Shown one piece after another: positions 8,106-16,088 of a DNA stretch of 64,000 bases. The stretch spans positions 1 to 64,000 of the forward strand of contig NZ_QJJK01000003.1 in the NCBI RefSeq assembly GCF_003201475.1, written 5' to 3'. The stretch is from Chelatococcus asaccharovorans (GTDB lineage Bacteria; Pseudomonadota; Alphaproteobacteria; Rhizobiales; Beijerinckiaceae). Position 1 is the first letter of the stretch; every line of letters begins with the position of its first letter. A program made the position numbers and the translations under genes. Under the pieces are notes generated by a model. That model did no database searches. It saw only the letters and a list, made by a program, of their open reading frames with translations, and was not told where the DNA came from.

Positions 8106-8971
8106 GCCGCGCCTGCCCTGCGGTTGATCGTCAGCCGCCCGGTCATCAGCGCCCAGGCCACCGCGCCGGCCGCGGCGACAAGGAGCGCGAAGGCGCCGAG
8201 TGCAAAGCCGTTGTCGATATTGCCGAGGAAGGACAGGCCGAGCACGCCGGAGCCAAACAGGCCGCCGGCCGCCTGGATGAGGCCGCTGTCGACTGGCTTC
8301 ACATCGTCCGGCAAGGCCGCCTCGGCGCGCACGTCTGCGGGCTGCGGCTGGTCGGCAGCGGCCGCCTTGAGCGCCGCGAGGAACGCCTCATAATAAGTCG
8401 CGACGAGCTTTGCCTTGTCCCGGCCGTTGACGATGGCGCGGGAGGCGACGGGATCGGTGACGACATTCGCGGCGAAATACCGATCGAGTGTTTGCGGGCC
8501 TTTCTTGTCGGCCGCGAACAGGCCGAGCTTCATGCCGACGACGGCGCTGCGGGCGCCGATCTTGATATCGAGCAGGAGATGCGGCGCGGCGACGAGATCG
8601 AGCCCGAGCGCCCGGCCGACCTTCTCATAGTTCTCGCGGTGCGTGATTTGAAGCGGGCCACGACCAAACCAGCCCTCACGCCAGTAAGGCTTTGCGACGC
8701 TGCCAAGCTTGCCCGCCTTCCAGGCGCGATCGAGATTAGCGATGGCCTCCCGGTCGCTCGACGCGAAAGTCTCGCGCACGGGCACCATGCGCCCCCCCGT
8801 CTCATGAAACACATTGGCCTGAATGCAGGCGATGTGCCGAAGGTCGGTCACAGCCTCTTCGGCGCAGCTATCGAGCAAGGCCGTCAGGCCCTCGACCTGC
8901 TGTTGACTGAGTCGCCCGCCCAAAGGAGCCTTGCGAACATAATTGAAAAATGTCGTGCGATTAAAAGACAT
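8102..8971 (-). CDS. GH19 chitinase-like endolysin with C-terminal membrane segment
   Basis: A 289-residue peptidoglycan hydrolase. Residues ~20-205 match the GH19/lysozyme-like fold of phage endolysins: ANVFHETGG with the expected catalytic Glu57, then WFGRGPLQITHRENYEKVGR. Unusually, the C-terminal ~70 residues contain one or two hydrophobic segments (GVLGLSFLG and ALGAFALLVAAAGAVAWALM), which suggest a membrane-tethered enzyme. It heads the lysis cassette and overlaps the i-spanin gene by ATGA. Confidence 0.85.
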   Translation of the reverse strand: MSFNRTTFFNYVRKAPLGGRLSQQQVEGLTALLDSCAEEAVTDLRHIACIQANVFHETGGRMVPVRETFASSDREAIANLDRAWKAGKLGSVAKPYWREGWFGRGPLQITHRENYEKVGRALGLDLVAAPHLLLDIKIGARSAVVGMKLGLFAADKKGPQTLDRYFAANVVTDPVASRAIVNGRDKAKLVATYYEAFLAALKAAAADQPQPADVRAEAALPDDVKPVDSGLIQAAGGLFGSGVLGLSFLGNIDNGFALGAFALLVAAAGAVAWALMTGRLTINRRAGAA

Positions 8972-8996
8972 AGCGTCACCTGCGAATGAGAACAGG

Positions 8997-9020
8997 AAGG
9001 CGGCAGGACGCAGCCGCCTT
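8997..9020. terminator. Perfect 8-bp stem-loop upstream of the endolysin gene
   Basis: AAGGCGGC and GCCGCCTT flank an 8-base loop, between the fibre-operon end (9083) and the endolysin start (8971). There is no T-run, so it may slow or process transcripts rather than act as a full terminator. Confidence 0.35.
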
Positions 9021-9082
9021 GGGGAGGTTCACGGCTGAGCGCGGCAGATGACGCAAACAGGGGGAGCCGCTAGGCCGGCGCG

Positions 9083-9346
9083 TTACACAATGTTGTCCTG
9101 ATCGGCGAGCGCGATCACATACCCGCCGGCGAAAGCGGCGAGCACGATGTCTTCCTTGCTGCCGGCGATCGCCTCCCCAGAGGCAAGCCGCCGGTCGATC
9201 TCCTGGGCGGCGATCGCATCGATCGCGAGGCGCGCGCGTTCCTTGGCTGCATTGATGATCCAGGCGGCGGGATCGAGGGCAACGGCCGAAAGAGCCTTGG
9301 CCTCGGCCTCGGTGAGATTAACGGTGCACTGCATGGGTGACATCAT
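9083..9346 (-). CDS. Small phage protein, unknown function
   Basis: An 87-residue protein, mostly helical (LTEAEAKALSAVALDPAAWI, then AAKERARLAIDAIAAQEIDRRL). I place the start at 9346 because that ATG overlaps the stop of the tail-fibre gene (ATGA); a start at 9334 is possible. Phages often place a fibre chaperone directly after the fibre gene, and that is a possible role, but no motif shows it. Confidence 0.55.
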   Translation of the reverse strand: MMSPMQCTVNLTEAEAKALSAVALDPAAWIINAAKERARLAIDAIAAQEIDRRLASGEAIAGSKEDIVLAAFAGGYVIALADQDNIV

Positions 9347-10431
9347 CCTATGAGATGGCCGGTGAAGGAGCCATTGCGGCAAAAGACAGTGCCCGCAAGT
9401 GCGTCCATCGTGAATGAAACGTCGACGTAATCATTCTGATTGAGGTAGGTTATTATCGATTCAATCTTATGGATGAAGTACGTTCCCGACGAAGCAACGG
9501 TTATTATATTCGTTCCGTTCTTCCTGATGCCGATGGAAAGCGATCCAGCATTCACGGTTGCGGAGTTTCCGCTTATCCCAATAGATGCCGTGAACTGATA
9601 TATTCCAGCGATCGGCGCCGTGAACCGTGAATTCGCCGGGTTATAGTGATTGCCAACATTCAGGTGGACGGTTGCAAAGGGGAAGCCGTTGATGGTGCCG
9701 TTGCCCACTCCCGTGTTCGCCTGGTTCAAAGCGGCGAAGGCGGGTTGCGCGGGAGCGAGTATGCGGCCTGACGCATCAATGCCGGCCGAGCCGGGAAAGG
9801 TGACAGGGCCGGTGAAGGTGCCGCCGGCCTTGGGCATGTAGCTTGCGGAAGCCTCCACTGCCATGCTGCCGAGCTCCAGCAGGGCGCGAGCGCTCCCCGG
9901 GTCTTCAGCCGCGACGAGCGCCTTGCCCGTTGTCGTTGCGCCGAGTTCGTCAAGCACCGCATCGGCATCGTCGGCCTGCAACACCGCCGCGCCGAGGGCC
10001 GAGGCGCCGAGATTGGCAAGGCCGCGCTCTTTTTCCTCGCTGCTGAAGGACTGTTCGGCATCGACGCGCAGCTTCTTGCCATCGAGATTGTCGATGGAGG
10101 TCTTGGTGTAGAAGTCGCTCGCCTGTTCGAGCGCCATCGTCTTCAGTCCGAGCAGGTCACGCGCGGCTTCATCGTTCCCAGCCTTGAACAGGTTGCGACC
10201 AATCGCGCTGCCGCCGAGGTTCAAAAGAGCGGTGTCGGCATCGGTGAGATCGGCGAGGTTCTGGAAGGGCTGCAAGCCTGATGAGGCGCCATAGGAATGG
10301 CCGCCTGGCGTCAGCCCGTCATGAATACGGAGCGACCAATCGTCGGTGACGATGGTAAGTTCACCCGGGAAGCCGACGAAGCTGGCATGTTCGGCCGCTG
10401 TTCCCCGGCGGCGCTGGACGGCAATGCTCAT
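9343..10431 (-). CDS. Tail fibre / receptor-binding protein with C1q-like tip
   Basis: A 362-residue fibre. The N-terminus (RRGT...FVGFPGELTIVTDDWSLRIHDG) is the short beta module found at the start of many phage fibres and tropism determinants. The middle has degenerate Ala/Leu/Gly-rich repeats (LANLGASALG, LDELGATTTGKAL, LLELGSMAVEA) that fit a trimeric shaft. The last ~130 residues have FTAPIAGIYQFTASIGIS, a hallmark of C1q/TNF-like trimeric heads, which probably bind the host surface. The gene overlaps its upstream neighbour by ATGA. Confidence 0.75.
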   Translation of the reverse strand: MSIAVQRRRGTAAEHASFVGFPGELTIVTDDWSLRIHDGLTPGGHSYGASSGLQPFQNLADLTDADTALLNLGGSAIGRNLFKAGNDEAARDLLGLKTMALEQASDFYTKTSIDNLDGKKLRVDAEQSFSSEEKERGLANLGASALGAAVLQADDADAVLDELGATTTGKALVAAEDPGSARALLELGSMAVEASASYMPKAGGTFTGPVTFPGSAGIDASGRILAPAQPAFAALNQANTGVGNGTINGFPFATVHLNVGNHYNPANSRFTAPIAGIYQFTASIGISGNSATVNAGSLSIGIRKNGTNIITVASSGTYFIHKIESIITYLNQNDYVDVSFTMDALAGTVFCRNGSFTGHLIG

Positions 10432-11195
10432 AGGAGGCTCCCATAATCGCGGCTGTCGGTGGCGACGTCGGTCACAAAGCCGTAGTCGGGCTGCGCCAGT
10501 GCCGCGGCATGGCTGGCGGCCGCGATCGCGAAGCTCTCCGCTTCATCGCGGTGGGTCTTGCTCGCCAGCTCGCTGGCATCGGCGGCGGCGGCCGCCGGCA
10601 CAGCTAGGGCAGCGGAGGCTGCGGCAGCGGCGGCGTGCGTGGCCGATTGTTCTTCCGCGCCGATAGCAACCGCCTCGGAGACAGCGGCGCGGTCGGCATC
10701 GATCCGAACCGAGGCGGCATAGCCCTCGGTTTCGTCATGCAGGGCGGTGACCTCCGGGAGCACAACCTCCATGAAGGCAGCCAGCTCCGCGAGCGTCGGC
10801 TCGACGCTGTCGAGCCGCTCGGCAACGCGATCGGTGGCGCTGCGCATTTCCGCATCGCGCATGGCGGCGCGATCGTGCAGGGCCTGGTGCACCGACGCCG
10901 GGAATTGCTGGCCGTCGAGCAGCACCTCGGACACGATCGCCGGCGTGCGCCGCTCGAAGACGAGGATCCCGGTCGCAGGCGGCAGGGCGATCGGCGTCAC
11001 CGTCACCAGCTTGCTGGTGCTCGCCAGCATCACCGTGAAGTTCACGCCGGCGGCGAGCTGGGTCACCGTGCCGTCAGGTGCACGAAAGCGCACGTGCACA
11101 TCGGCCGGCTTGTCTGCGGGAAAGCCGAGGGCGAAGACGGTTTCGACGCCGCTCCAAGGCAATTCGCGATAGGCGATTTCCGTGCTGACCGTCAT
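10428..11195 (-). CDS. Tail-fibre adaptor-like protein (T7 gp17 N-terminal type)
   Basis: A 255-residue protein. The first ~100 residues (ELPWSGVETVFALGFP, VHVRFRAPDGTVTQLAAGVNFTV) resemble the tail-binding domain of T7-like fibres. The rest is a long Ala-rich helical region (HAAAAAASAALAVPAAAAAD) likely to form a coiled coil. It is coupled to the downstream fibre gene by ATGA and follows the internal virion genes. It probably links the fibre with the C1q-like head to the tail. No receptor domain is visible here. Confidence 0.6.
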   Translation of the reverse strand: MTVSTEIAYRELPWSGVETVFALGFPADKPADVHVRFRAPDGTVTQLAAGVNFTVMLASTSKLVTVTPIALPPATGILVFERRTPAIVSEVLLDGQQFPASVHQALHDRAAMRDAEMRSATDRVAERLDSVEPTLAELAAFMEVVLPEVTALHDETEGYAASVRIDADRAAVSEAVAIGAEEQSATHAAAAAASAALAVPAAAAADASELASKTHRDEAESFAIAAASHAAALAQPDYGFVTDVATDSRDYGSLL

Positions 11196-11196
11196 G

Positions 11197-13794
11197 TCAG
11201 GGCTCCCCGAGGATGGCGGGCGCGCGATCGGGCGTGCTCACGCCAGGCCGCCACCAGAACTTTTGGCCCCAGCTCTTGGCTGCTTCGCGCTCCATACGCG
11301 CGAAGCGATCCGCAGCGCGGTCATCGCTCATGCGTGCGAGCTGATCGACGACGGCGCGTTGAAAGGCGAGCCGCCCATACCAGAGGGAGGAACCGGGCAT
11401 GAGGCGCGCCGCGGTATAGAGCGCATCGCCGAAGAAATGTGTCTCCTCGCCCTTGATCGAGCGGCCGATATTGGCGGATAGCCACGTCCCCAGCACGCTT
11501 TCGACCGCCGCGAATTGCGGGCCGGCGAGCGTCGTGACCCAGGAATTGCCATAGCGGGTTTTGTCCTGGGACAGCATATCGCCGAAGATGCCGAGGCCGC
11601 CCGATTGCAGGAGGCCAGCACCCCAGGCGCGCAGACCGTTGCTATCGGTCGGATCGAGCGAATAGGCGTCACGGCCCTGCGCGATCTGCTTGGCCTGCAT
11701 GGCGAGGATGCCGAAGCCCCACATGGCCGTCAGGGTCGCGGCGGCATGGCCGAGGCGCGAACCGTCCCAACCGCGCGCAAAGGCGCGGGCGAAATGCAGC
11801 GTCACGAAGGTGATGGGAAAGGCCTTGTACATCCCAACCGCACGCGCGACCTCTCCCTTGACGGTGCCGGCCGGTGCGCCGCCATAGAGCATCGCCCGTG
11901 TGGCTGGGTCGCTCTCAATGACGGCATAATCCATTTCGGTATTGATGAGCTGGGCATAGCGCTCGCTCGCGGCCCGTGCTTCTGGCGTGCCGAGGCGGGC
12001 CACGTCGAGCGGCCGGATGAAGGTGGCGCCGGCGCGCGGCTCCCATTGTTCGGCAGCCCGGATTAGATCCCATTCGGCCGCGCCGATGCCATGGCGGGCC
12101 ATCGCCTCGCGAAAGCGCGGCTCGATTTCGCCCAAGGGGCGCTCCGCCAGGCGTGCTGCATGGGCCATGAATTCCATGCCGAAGGCATTGCGCAGGGTCG
12201 CCGTCCAGCGACGCAGGCCCGACGCACGAATGACTGCGCCGGCCATCTTGGCGACGGCGCCAGAGCGGATCGTTTCCCCCATGAAGCGATCATTCTCGCG
12301 TGCCGTCTGCGCCAGGCTGTCGGCGATGAGGCCGGCATGGGCGGCGCGAATTTCCGCGCCGGGCTCCGCCATCATGGTCGTGGCATTGCGGATGACATTC
12401 ATCACCGGCAGGCCGTTGAACCGGGCAATTTGGGCCATGAGCGGCACATCGGTCAGGGACGAGATGATGGCCGAGCCCATCTGTGTGCCGACGAGCCAGC
12501 CGCGCATGTCGCCCATATGCCGCGCCCATTCTATATTCACCGGTGCGCGCGCCTGTCCGGTGACTTCCTCCCAGAGATGGGTGGTGGCCTTCTTCTCTGC
12601 TTTCAGGCGTGAGGCCGCCTTGCGGATATCCTTCACCGCCGCCGCCGCGGCTTGCGGATCATCGGGCGTGGCCTTGCCGGCCAAGGCCGCAATCTCGCGA
12701 TCGAAGAGGCTATCGATATAATGCTTGAGGCCGTTCGGGTTTGGCCCAAGCACGCGCAGTTGCGCGATATCATCCGCCATATCCGCGATGTGGCGGATCA
12801 TGGTTTCATAGACACCATCGGCCACGCCATAGGCCTCGCGGTAGGCGGACCAGGAGGCCGCATCCTTGAAGGACAACACGCGCGCTTCTGCCCGAGAGTT
12901 CGCCAGCATTGGCCGGCCGGTCACGCCCATGGTCGGGGGACCAGAGGCACCGCGCGAGACTATAGCGCCATAGACCTGGTCAAGGAGCGCATCGAGCTTG
13001 GCATCAGACAGGGGCTTGCCGCTGGCGAAATCGAGCATATCGGCCCGGTCGAGCAGCGGCCTGATATAGGCGATCCAGCTTTCGCGCGTGGTCGCCGCCA
13101 CCTTGTCGGCGTCGTGATGCTGGGGAAGCCGCCAATTCTTGCGCAAGGGAATGTTGCCGCCGGCGGCGTTGAACTGCTGGCGCAGATCCTCGGCCACACC
13201 GGCGAATGCCTCGGCCGCCCGGCGGGCTTCCGGCGACACGTCGGTTTCACCGAACAGGGCGCGCAGGGCTTCCGTTTCCCGTAGGGTCTCAGCTTTCAGC
13301 CCGAGGGCCTTGGGACGCAAGGTCTCGATCGCCTCGGCAAATCGCGCATGGGCGCGGCCGCGGATATCGCGGGCGAGATAATGCACATTGACCCCGGTGG
13401 CGATCTCATGGGGATCACGCGTCAACAGGGAGAGCACGGCAGCGCCGAGCGGCGAGACGTTTTCGCCGGCGAGCCGCAAGGGCGCCTTGTTGCCAAAACC
13501 GAAATCACCAGGTGTTGCCCGCAGGCCTTCGATCGCCGTGCGATAGCTCGCAACCGTGTTCAAGACGTTGAGCTGCGCTTCGATCGAGCGCAGCAACAAG
13601 TCTTCACGGCGGGCCACGTCCTTCTTGGCCGCGTCCGCCACGTCGATCGCGGCGGCGCGGGCGGCTTCGGCGGCCGTCATACGGGTTCTATATTCGGCCT
13701 CGGTCGCCTCGATCCAGGCGAGGATTTGCCGGCCTGCGTTCTCATCGACGCGGCCGACCTTGATCTTGGCGCGCAGGCAGAATTTGACGCTCAT
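11197..13794 (-). CDS. Large internal virion (ejection) protein
   Basis: An 865-residue phage protein without recognised catalytic motif. It has a helical N-terminal third (EAEYRTRMTAAEAARAAAID, AKKDVARREDLLLRSIEAQL), an Ala/Arg-rich middle and some hydrophobic stretches near the C-terminus (HAAATLTAMWGFGILAMQAK). Size, place between the other virion proteins and the fibres, and ATGA coupling to the upstream gene fit an internal core protein released into the cell with the DNA, like gp15/gp16 of T7. That role is inferred from position. Confidence 0.6.
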   Translation of the reverse strand: MSVKFCLRAKIKVGRVDENAGRQILAWIEATEAEYRTRMTAAEAARAAAIDVADAAKKDVARREDLLLRSIEAQLNVLNTVASYRTAIEGLRATPGDFGFGNKAPLRLAGENVSPLGAAVLSLLTRDPHEIATGVNVHYLARDIRGRAHARFAEAIETLRPKALGLKAETLRETEALRALFGETDVSPEARRAAEAFAGVAEDLRQQFNAAGGNIPLRKNWRLPQHHDADKVAATTRESWIAYIRPLLDRADMLDFASGKPLSDAKLDALLDQVYGAIVSRGASGPPTMGVTGRPMLANSRAEARVLSFKDAASWSAYREAYGVADGVYETMIRHIADMADDIAQLRVLGPNPNGLKHYIDSLFDREIAALAGKATPDDPQAAAAAVKDIRKAASRLKAEKKATTHLWEEVTGQARAPVNIEWARHMGDMRGWLVGTQMGSAIISSLTDVPLMAQIARFNGLPVMNVIRNATTMMAEPGAEIRAAHAGLIADSLAQTARENDRFMGETIRSGAVAKMAGAVIRASGLRRWTATLRNAFGMEFMAHAARLAERPLGEIEPRFREAMARHGIGAAEWDLIRAAEQWEPRAGATFIRPLDVARLGTPEARAASERYAQLINTEMDYAVIESDPATRAMLYGGAPAGTVKGEVARAVGMYKAFPITFVTLHFARAFARGWDGSRLGHAAATLTAMWGFGILAMQAKQIAQGRDAYSLDPTDSNGLRAWGAGLLQSGGLGIFGDMLSQDKTRYGNSWVTTLAGPQFAAVESVLGTWLSANIGRSIKGEETHFFGDALYTAARLMPGSSLWYGRLAFQRAVVDQLARMSDDRAADRFARMEREAAKSWGQKFWWRPGVSTPDRAPAILGEP

Positions 13795-16088
13795 GGCGCC
13801 GGCCCTCGCAAGATGCAGTCGAGGACGTTATCGGCCGCGGCGTCTTCGATATTGAGATCGTCCAGGAGGTCGCGGGCGGAGGCGCGCCGCCCGTCGTCGA
13901 GCAGCACCTCGTAATCGCCGCCGACGGCTTCAAGCGCGCGCTCGGCATCCGCGCGCCGGGCGGCGCGCTCCAGAATGACCGGATCGTTGGGAAGGCGGGT
14001 CGGCCCTAGGCTGCTTGGGTCTTGTCCGCCTGGGTCTCTTTGGCTTTGGCCGCTTTCAGGGCGGCGAGTTTCGCCAAGGCCCGCGCTGTCCCCGCTCGCT
14101 CTAAGAGCTTTTGCTTGTGATCCGGGCGCGTCTCGGCCTCGGCCCTCTCTGTCAGGAGGTCCGCCATCTTCTGATGTTGTTCGGCGCTGAACCGCATGGT
14201 CGTTCTCCCAGCCGGGCAGATCATCTTTATATACAACCGCCGCCGTATCCGGACCAGTCGGAGCATCGAGCTCGCGCGTTAGATACGCGCGTTCAAGCGC
14301 ATGATCCCAGTCCGGCTCATCGCCGCGGGCTAAAAGTTCGGCGGCATCATAGAGTGTGCCGCTGTCGATTTCGCCAAGTCCAAGCGCTTCAGCCTCCCGG
14401 CGAATGGTCTGTGCCGAGGCCTCGACCTCTTGCGACCAGGTGTCGAGCCTGGCCGCGTCGAGCTCCGCGACCGCATCCCGATCGCGCGCGGCGTAGGTCT
14501 TTTGGCCGGCGCGTTCCTTTTCGATGAGGTCGAACAGCTCTCTGGTAATGTCGCGGGCCATGCCGCCGTCGGCATCGGCCGGCAGATAGCCGGCCTCAAT
14601 CAGGGCTTCCCGCCAATAGCCGTCGATAGAAAGCCCGCTCTTGCGTGCCAAAGGCCCGCCGCCGGGAATGAAGAGTTTTTGGAAATCGCCGCCACGCGCA
14701 TCGCCGTCCAGCGCGAGGCCGCCATTCTTGGCAATGAACTGTGTCAGGGAAAGCGGGCGGCGTGGCCGGTTGGTCTGCCGCCGGGTCGGGTCGTTGCGGC
14801 GCGCGGCGATGCTCGCCACGCGGTCGGGCTCAGTCACAGGGACAATGCTTTCCGCACCGGCAGCCCGGTCGCCGCCGGCACTATCAATCGGCTCGCGAGA
14901 TACCGGTGGGACATCACGCCCTTGACGTTCAAGCCCGTCGAGAATGCTTTGCCGATCGCCACGAAGCGCATGGAGAGAATCGAGTTCGAAGCGCAAGCTG
15001 GCATCGCCGGCGCCGAGCGGCGTGGCGGCTTCCGCCTCCAAGACGGTGATGCGCGTATCGAGATCCGCTAGCGCCGCGCGGTTCTGGGCGATGCGATCGA
15101 GCGGCGGAGCTGCCGGCGCGCCGGCTACGTCGGCAGTGGCGGGGGCCTCCTCGATCATGACCCGCGGCACTTCAAGCGCATCGGTGAGTACGCGGCCGCT
15201 CTCAAGGGCGGCGGCTGCGCTGTCGATATGATCGCCGTCGACGCGGCGCCCGGCATGATCGGGCGATACCGCGAGGCTCTGAAACAGTTCATCGCGAGCG
15301 GCGTGGGCCGCCGCGGCGTCAAGGTCATCGGGCGATAGGCCCGAGGCCTCAAGGGGCGCGGCGCGTCCGGTATCACGCAGGTGCCGATAGATCGCCGCGC
15401 CACCGCGCAGGAGGCCGGACAGGGCAGCGGCGCCGATGCCCGCTTCGAGGACGTTCACCAGCCCGTCCTCTATACCGGACGACAGCCCAAGCTCGCCCCG
15501 CATGGTTTGGATATAGGGCTCTTGCACCGCCTGGGTGGCAGCCCCAACCGCGAACTCGGTGCTGAGCATGCGCAGGATCGAGGCGCCGCGCGCCGCGCCG
15601 AGCGGAAGCGTTGCGAGATTGACCGGATCGACAGCCTGGCGCGCCACATTAGCGGCGAAGGCAACCGCATGACCGCTCAGACCATAAGCCCATTCCCGGC
15701 TGTCCGCGGCCTTGGCCTCACTCGCAGCTGCCGCCTGGGCGGCTTTGCGGCGTACATCGAGAAAGGGCTCGACTTGCCTGAACTTCTGATCCGGCAGGCC
15801 GCTGGCAATATCCTTCAGAACGTCGATCGTGCGATCGAAGCCGCCGACGAGATCCTTGCCACGTTTAGCAGCTGCCACTCCTAGCGGCTCGCCATCGAGG
15901 GCTGAGGTCAGGCGATCGACAAGTTGGCCATAGGCGTCGGTGAGCGGGCGCCCGACACCGAAGCTCGTGCCGAGGCCGGCGGCGTCCCACTCATTGCGCC
16001 AGATCTCGCCGAGCGTGGCGGGCTGGCGCGCGGCTGGAGCCGCCGCGAGTTCAGACGATTGTGCCGTGAAGGCCGCTTCCCAGGTCAT
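13791..16088 (-). CDS. Internal virion protein carrying a nested gene
   Basis: A 765-residue protein. The first ~240 residues are ordered, with hydrophobic helices (LSGHAVAFAANVARQAVDP, FAVGAATQAVQ), as in podovirus core proteins. From about residue 630 to 700 the chain becomes charged and low in complexity (REGRGRDAPGSQ, RRPESGQSQRDPGGQD), exactly where another well-formed small protein is encoded in a second frame (14006-14197). The C-terminus (RADAERALEAVGGDYEVLLDDGRRA) is ordered again. It overlaps both neighbours by ATGA. Function is inferred from order and size. Confidence 0.6.
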   Translation of the reverse strand: MTWEAAFTAQSSELAAAPAARQPATLGEIWRNEWDAAGLGTSFGVGRPLTDAYGQLVDRLTSALDGEPLGVAAAKRGKDLVGGFDRTIDVLKDIASGLPDQKFRQVEPFLDVRRKAAQAAAASEAKAADSREWAYGLSGHAVAFAANVARQAVDPVNLATLPLGAARGASILRMLSTEFAVGAATQAVQEPYIQTMRGELGLSSGIEDGLVNVLEAGIGAAALSGLLRGGAAIYRHLRDTGRAAPLEASGLSPDDLDAAAAHAARDELFQSLAVSPDHAGRRVDGDHIDSAAAALESGRVLTDALEVPRVMIEEAPATADVAGAPAAPPLDRIAQNRAALADLDTRITVLEAEAATPLGAGDASLRFELDSLHALRGDRQSILDGLERQGRDVPPVSREPIDSAGGDRAAGAESIVPVTEPDRVASIAARRNDPTRRQTNRPRRPLSLTQFIAKNGGLALDGDARGGDFQKLFIPGGGPLARKSGLSIDGYWREALIEAGYLPADADGGMARDITRELFDLIEKERAGQKTYAARDRDAVAELDAARLDTWSQEVEASAQTIRREAEALGLGEIDSGTLYDAAELLARGDEPDWDHALERAYLTRELDAPTGPDTAAVVYKDDLPGWENDHAVQRRTTSEDGGPPDREGRGRDAPGSQAKALRASGDSAGLGETRRPESGQSQRDPGGQDPSSLGPTRLPNDPVILERAARRADAERALEAVGGDYEVLLDDGRRASARDLLDDLNIEDAAADNVLDCILRGPAP
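14006..14197 (-). CDS. Nested small helical protein inside the virion gene
   Basis: A 63-residue protein on the same strand as the virion gene but in another frame. It begins MRFSAEQHQKMADLLTERAE and continues as a Lys/Ala-rich helix with ALAKLAALKAAKAKE. This looks like a family of small conserved rhizobial proteins that start with a SAEQH motif; I recall them but cannot check. The ATG at 14197 has a clear GGGAG ribosome site, and codon use in this frame is natural whereas the host frame reads as low-complexity sequence here. That asymmetry suggests that the small frame is the older, selected one. Confidence 0.55.
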   Translation of the reverse strand: MRFSAEQHQKMADLLTERAEAETRPDHKQKLLERAGTARALAKLAALKAAKAKETQADKTQAA

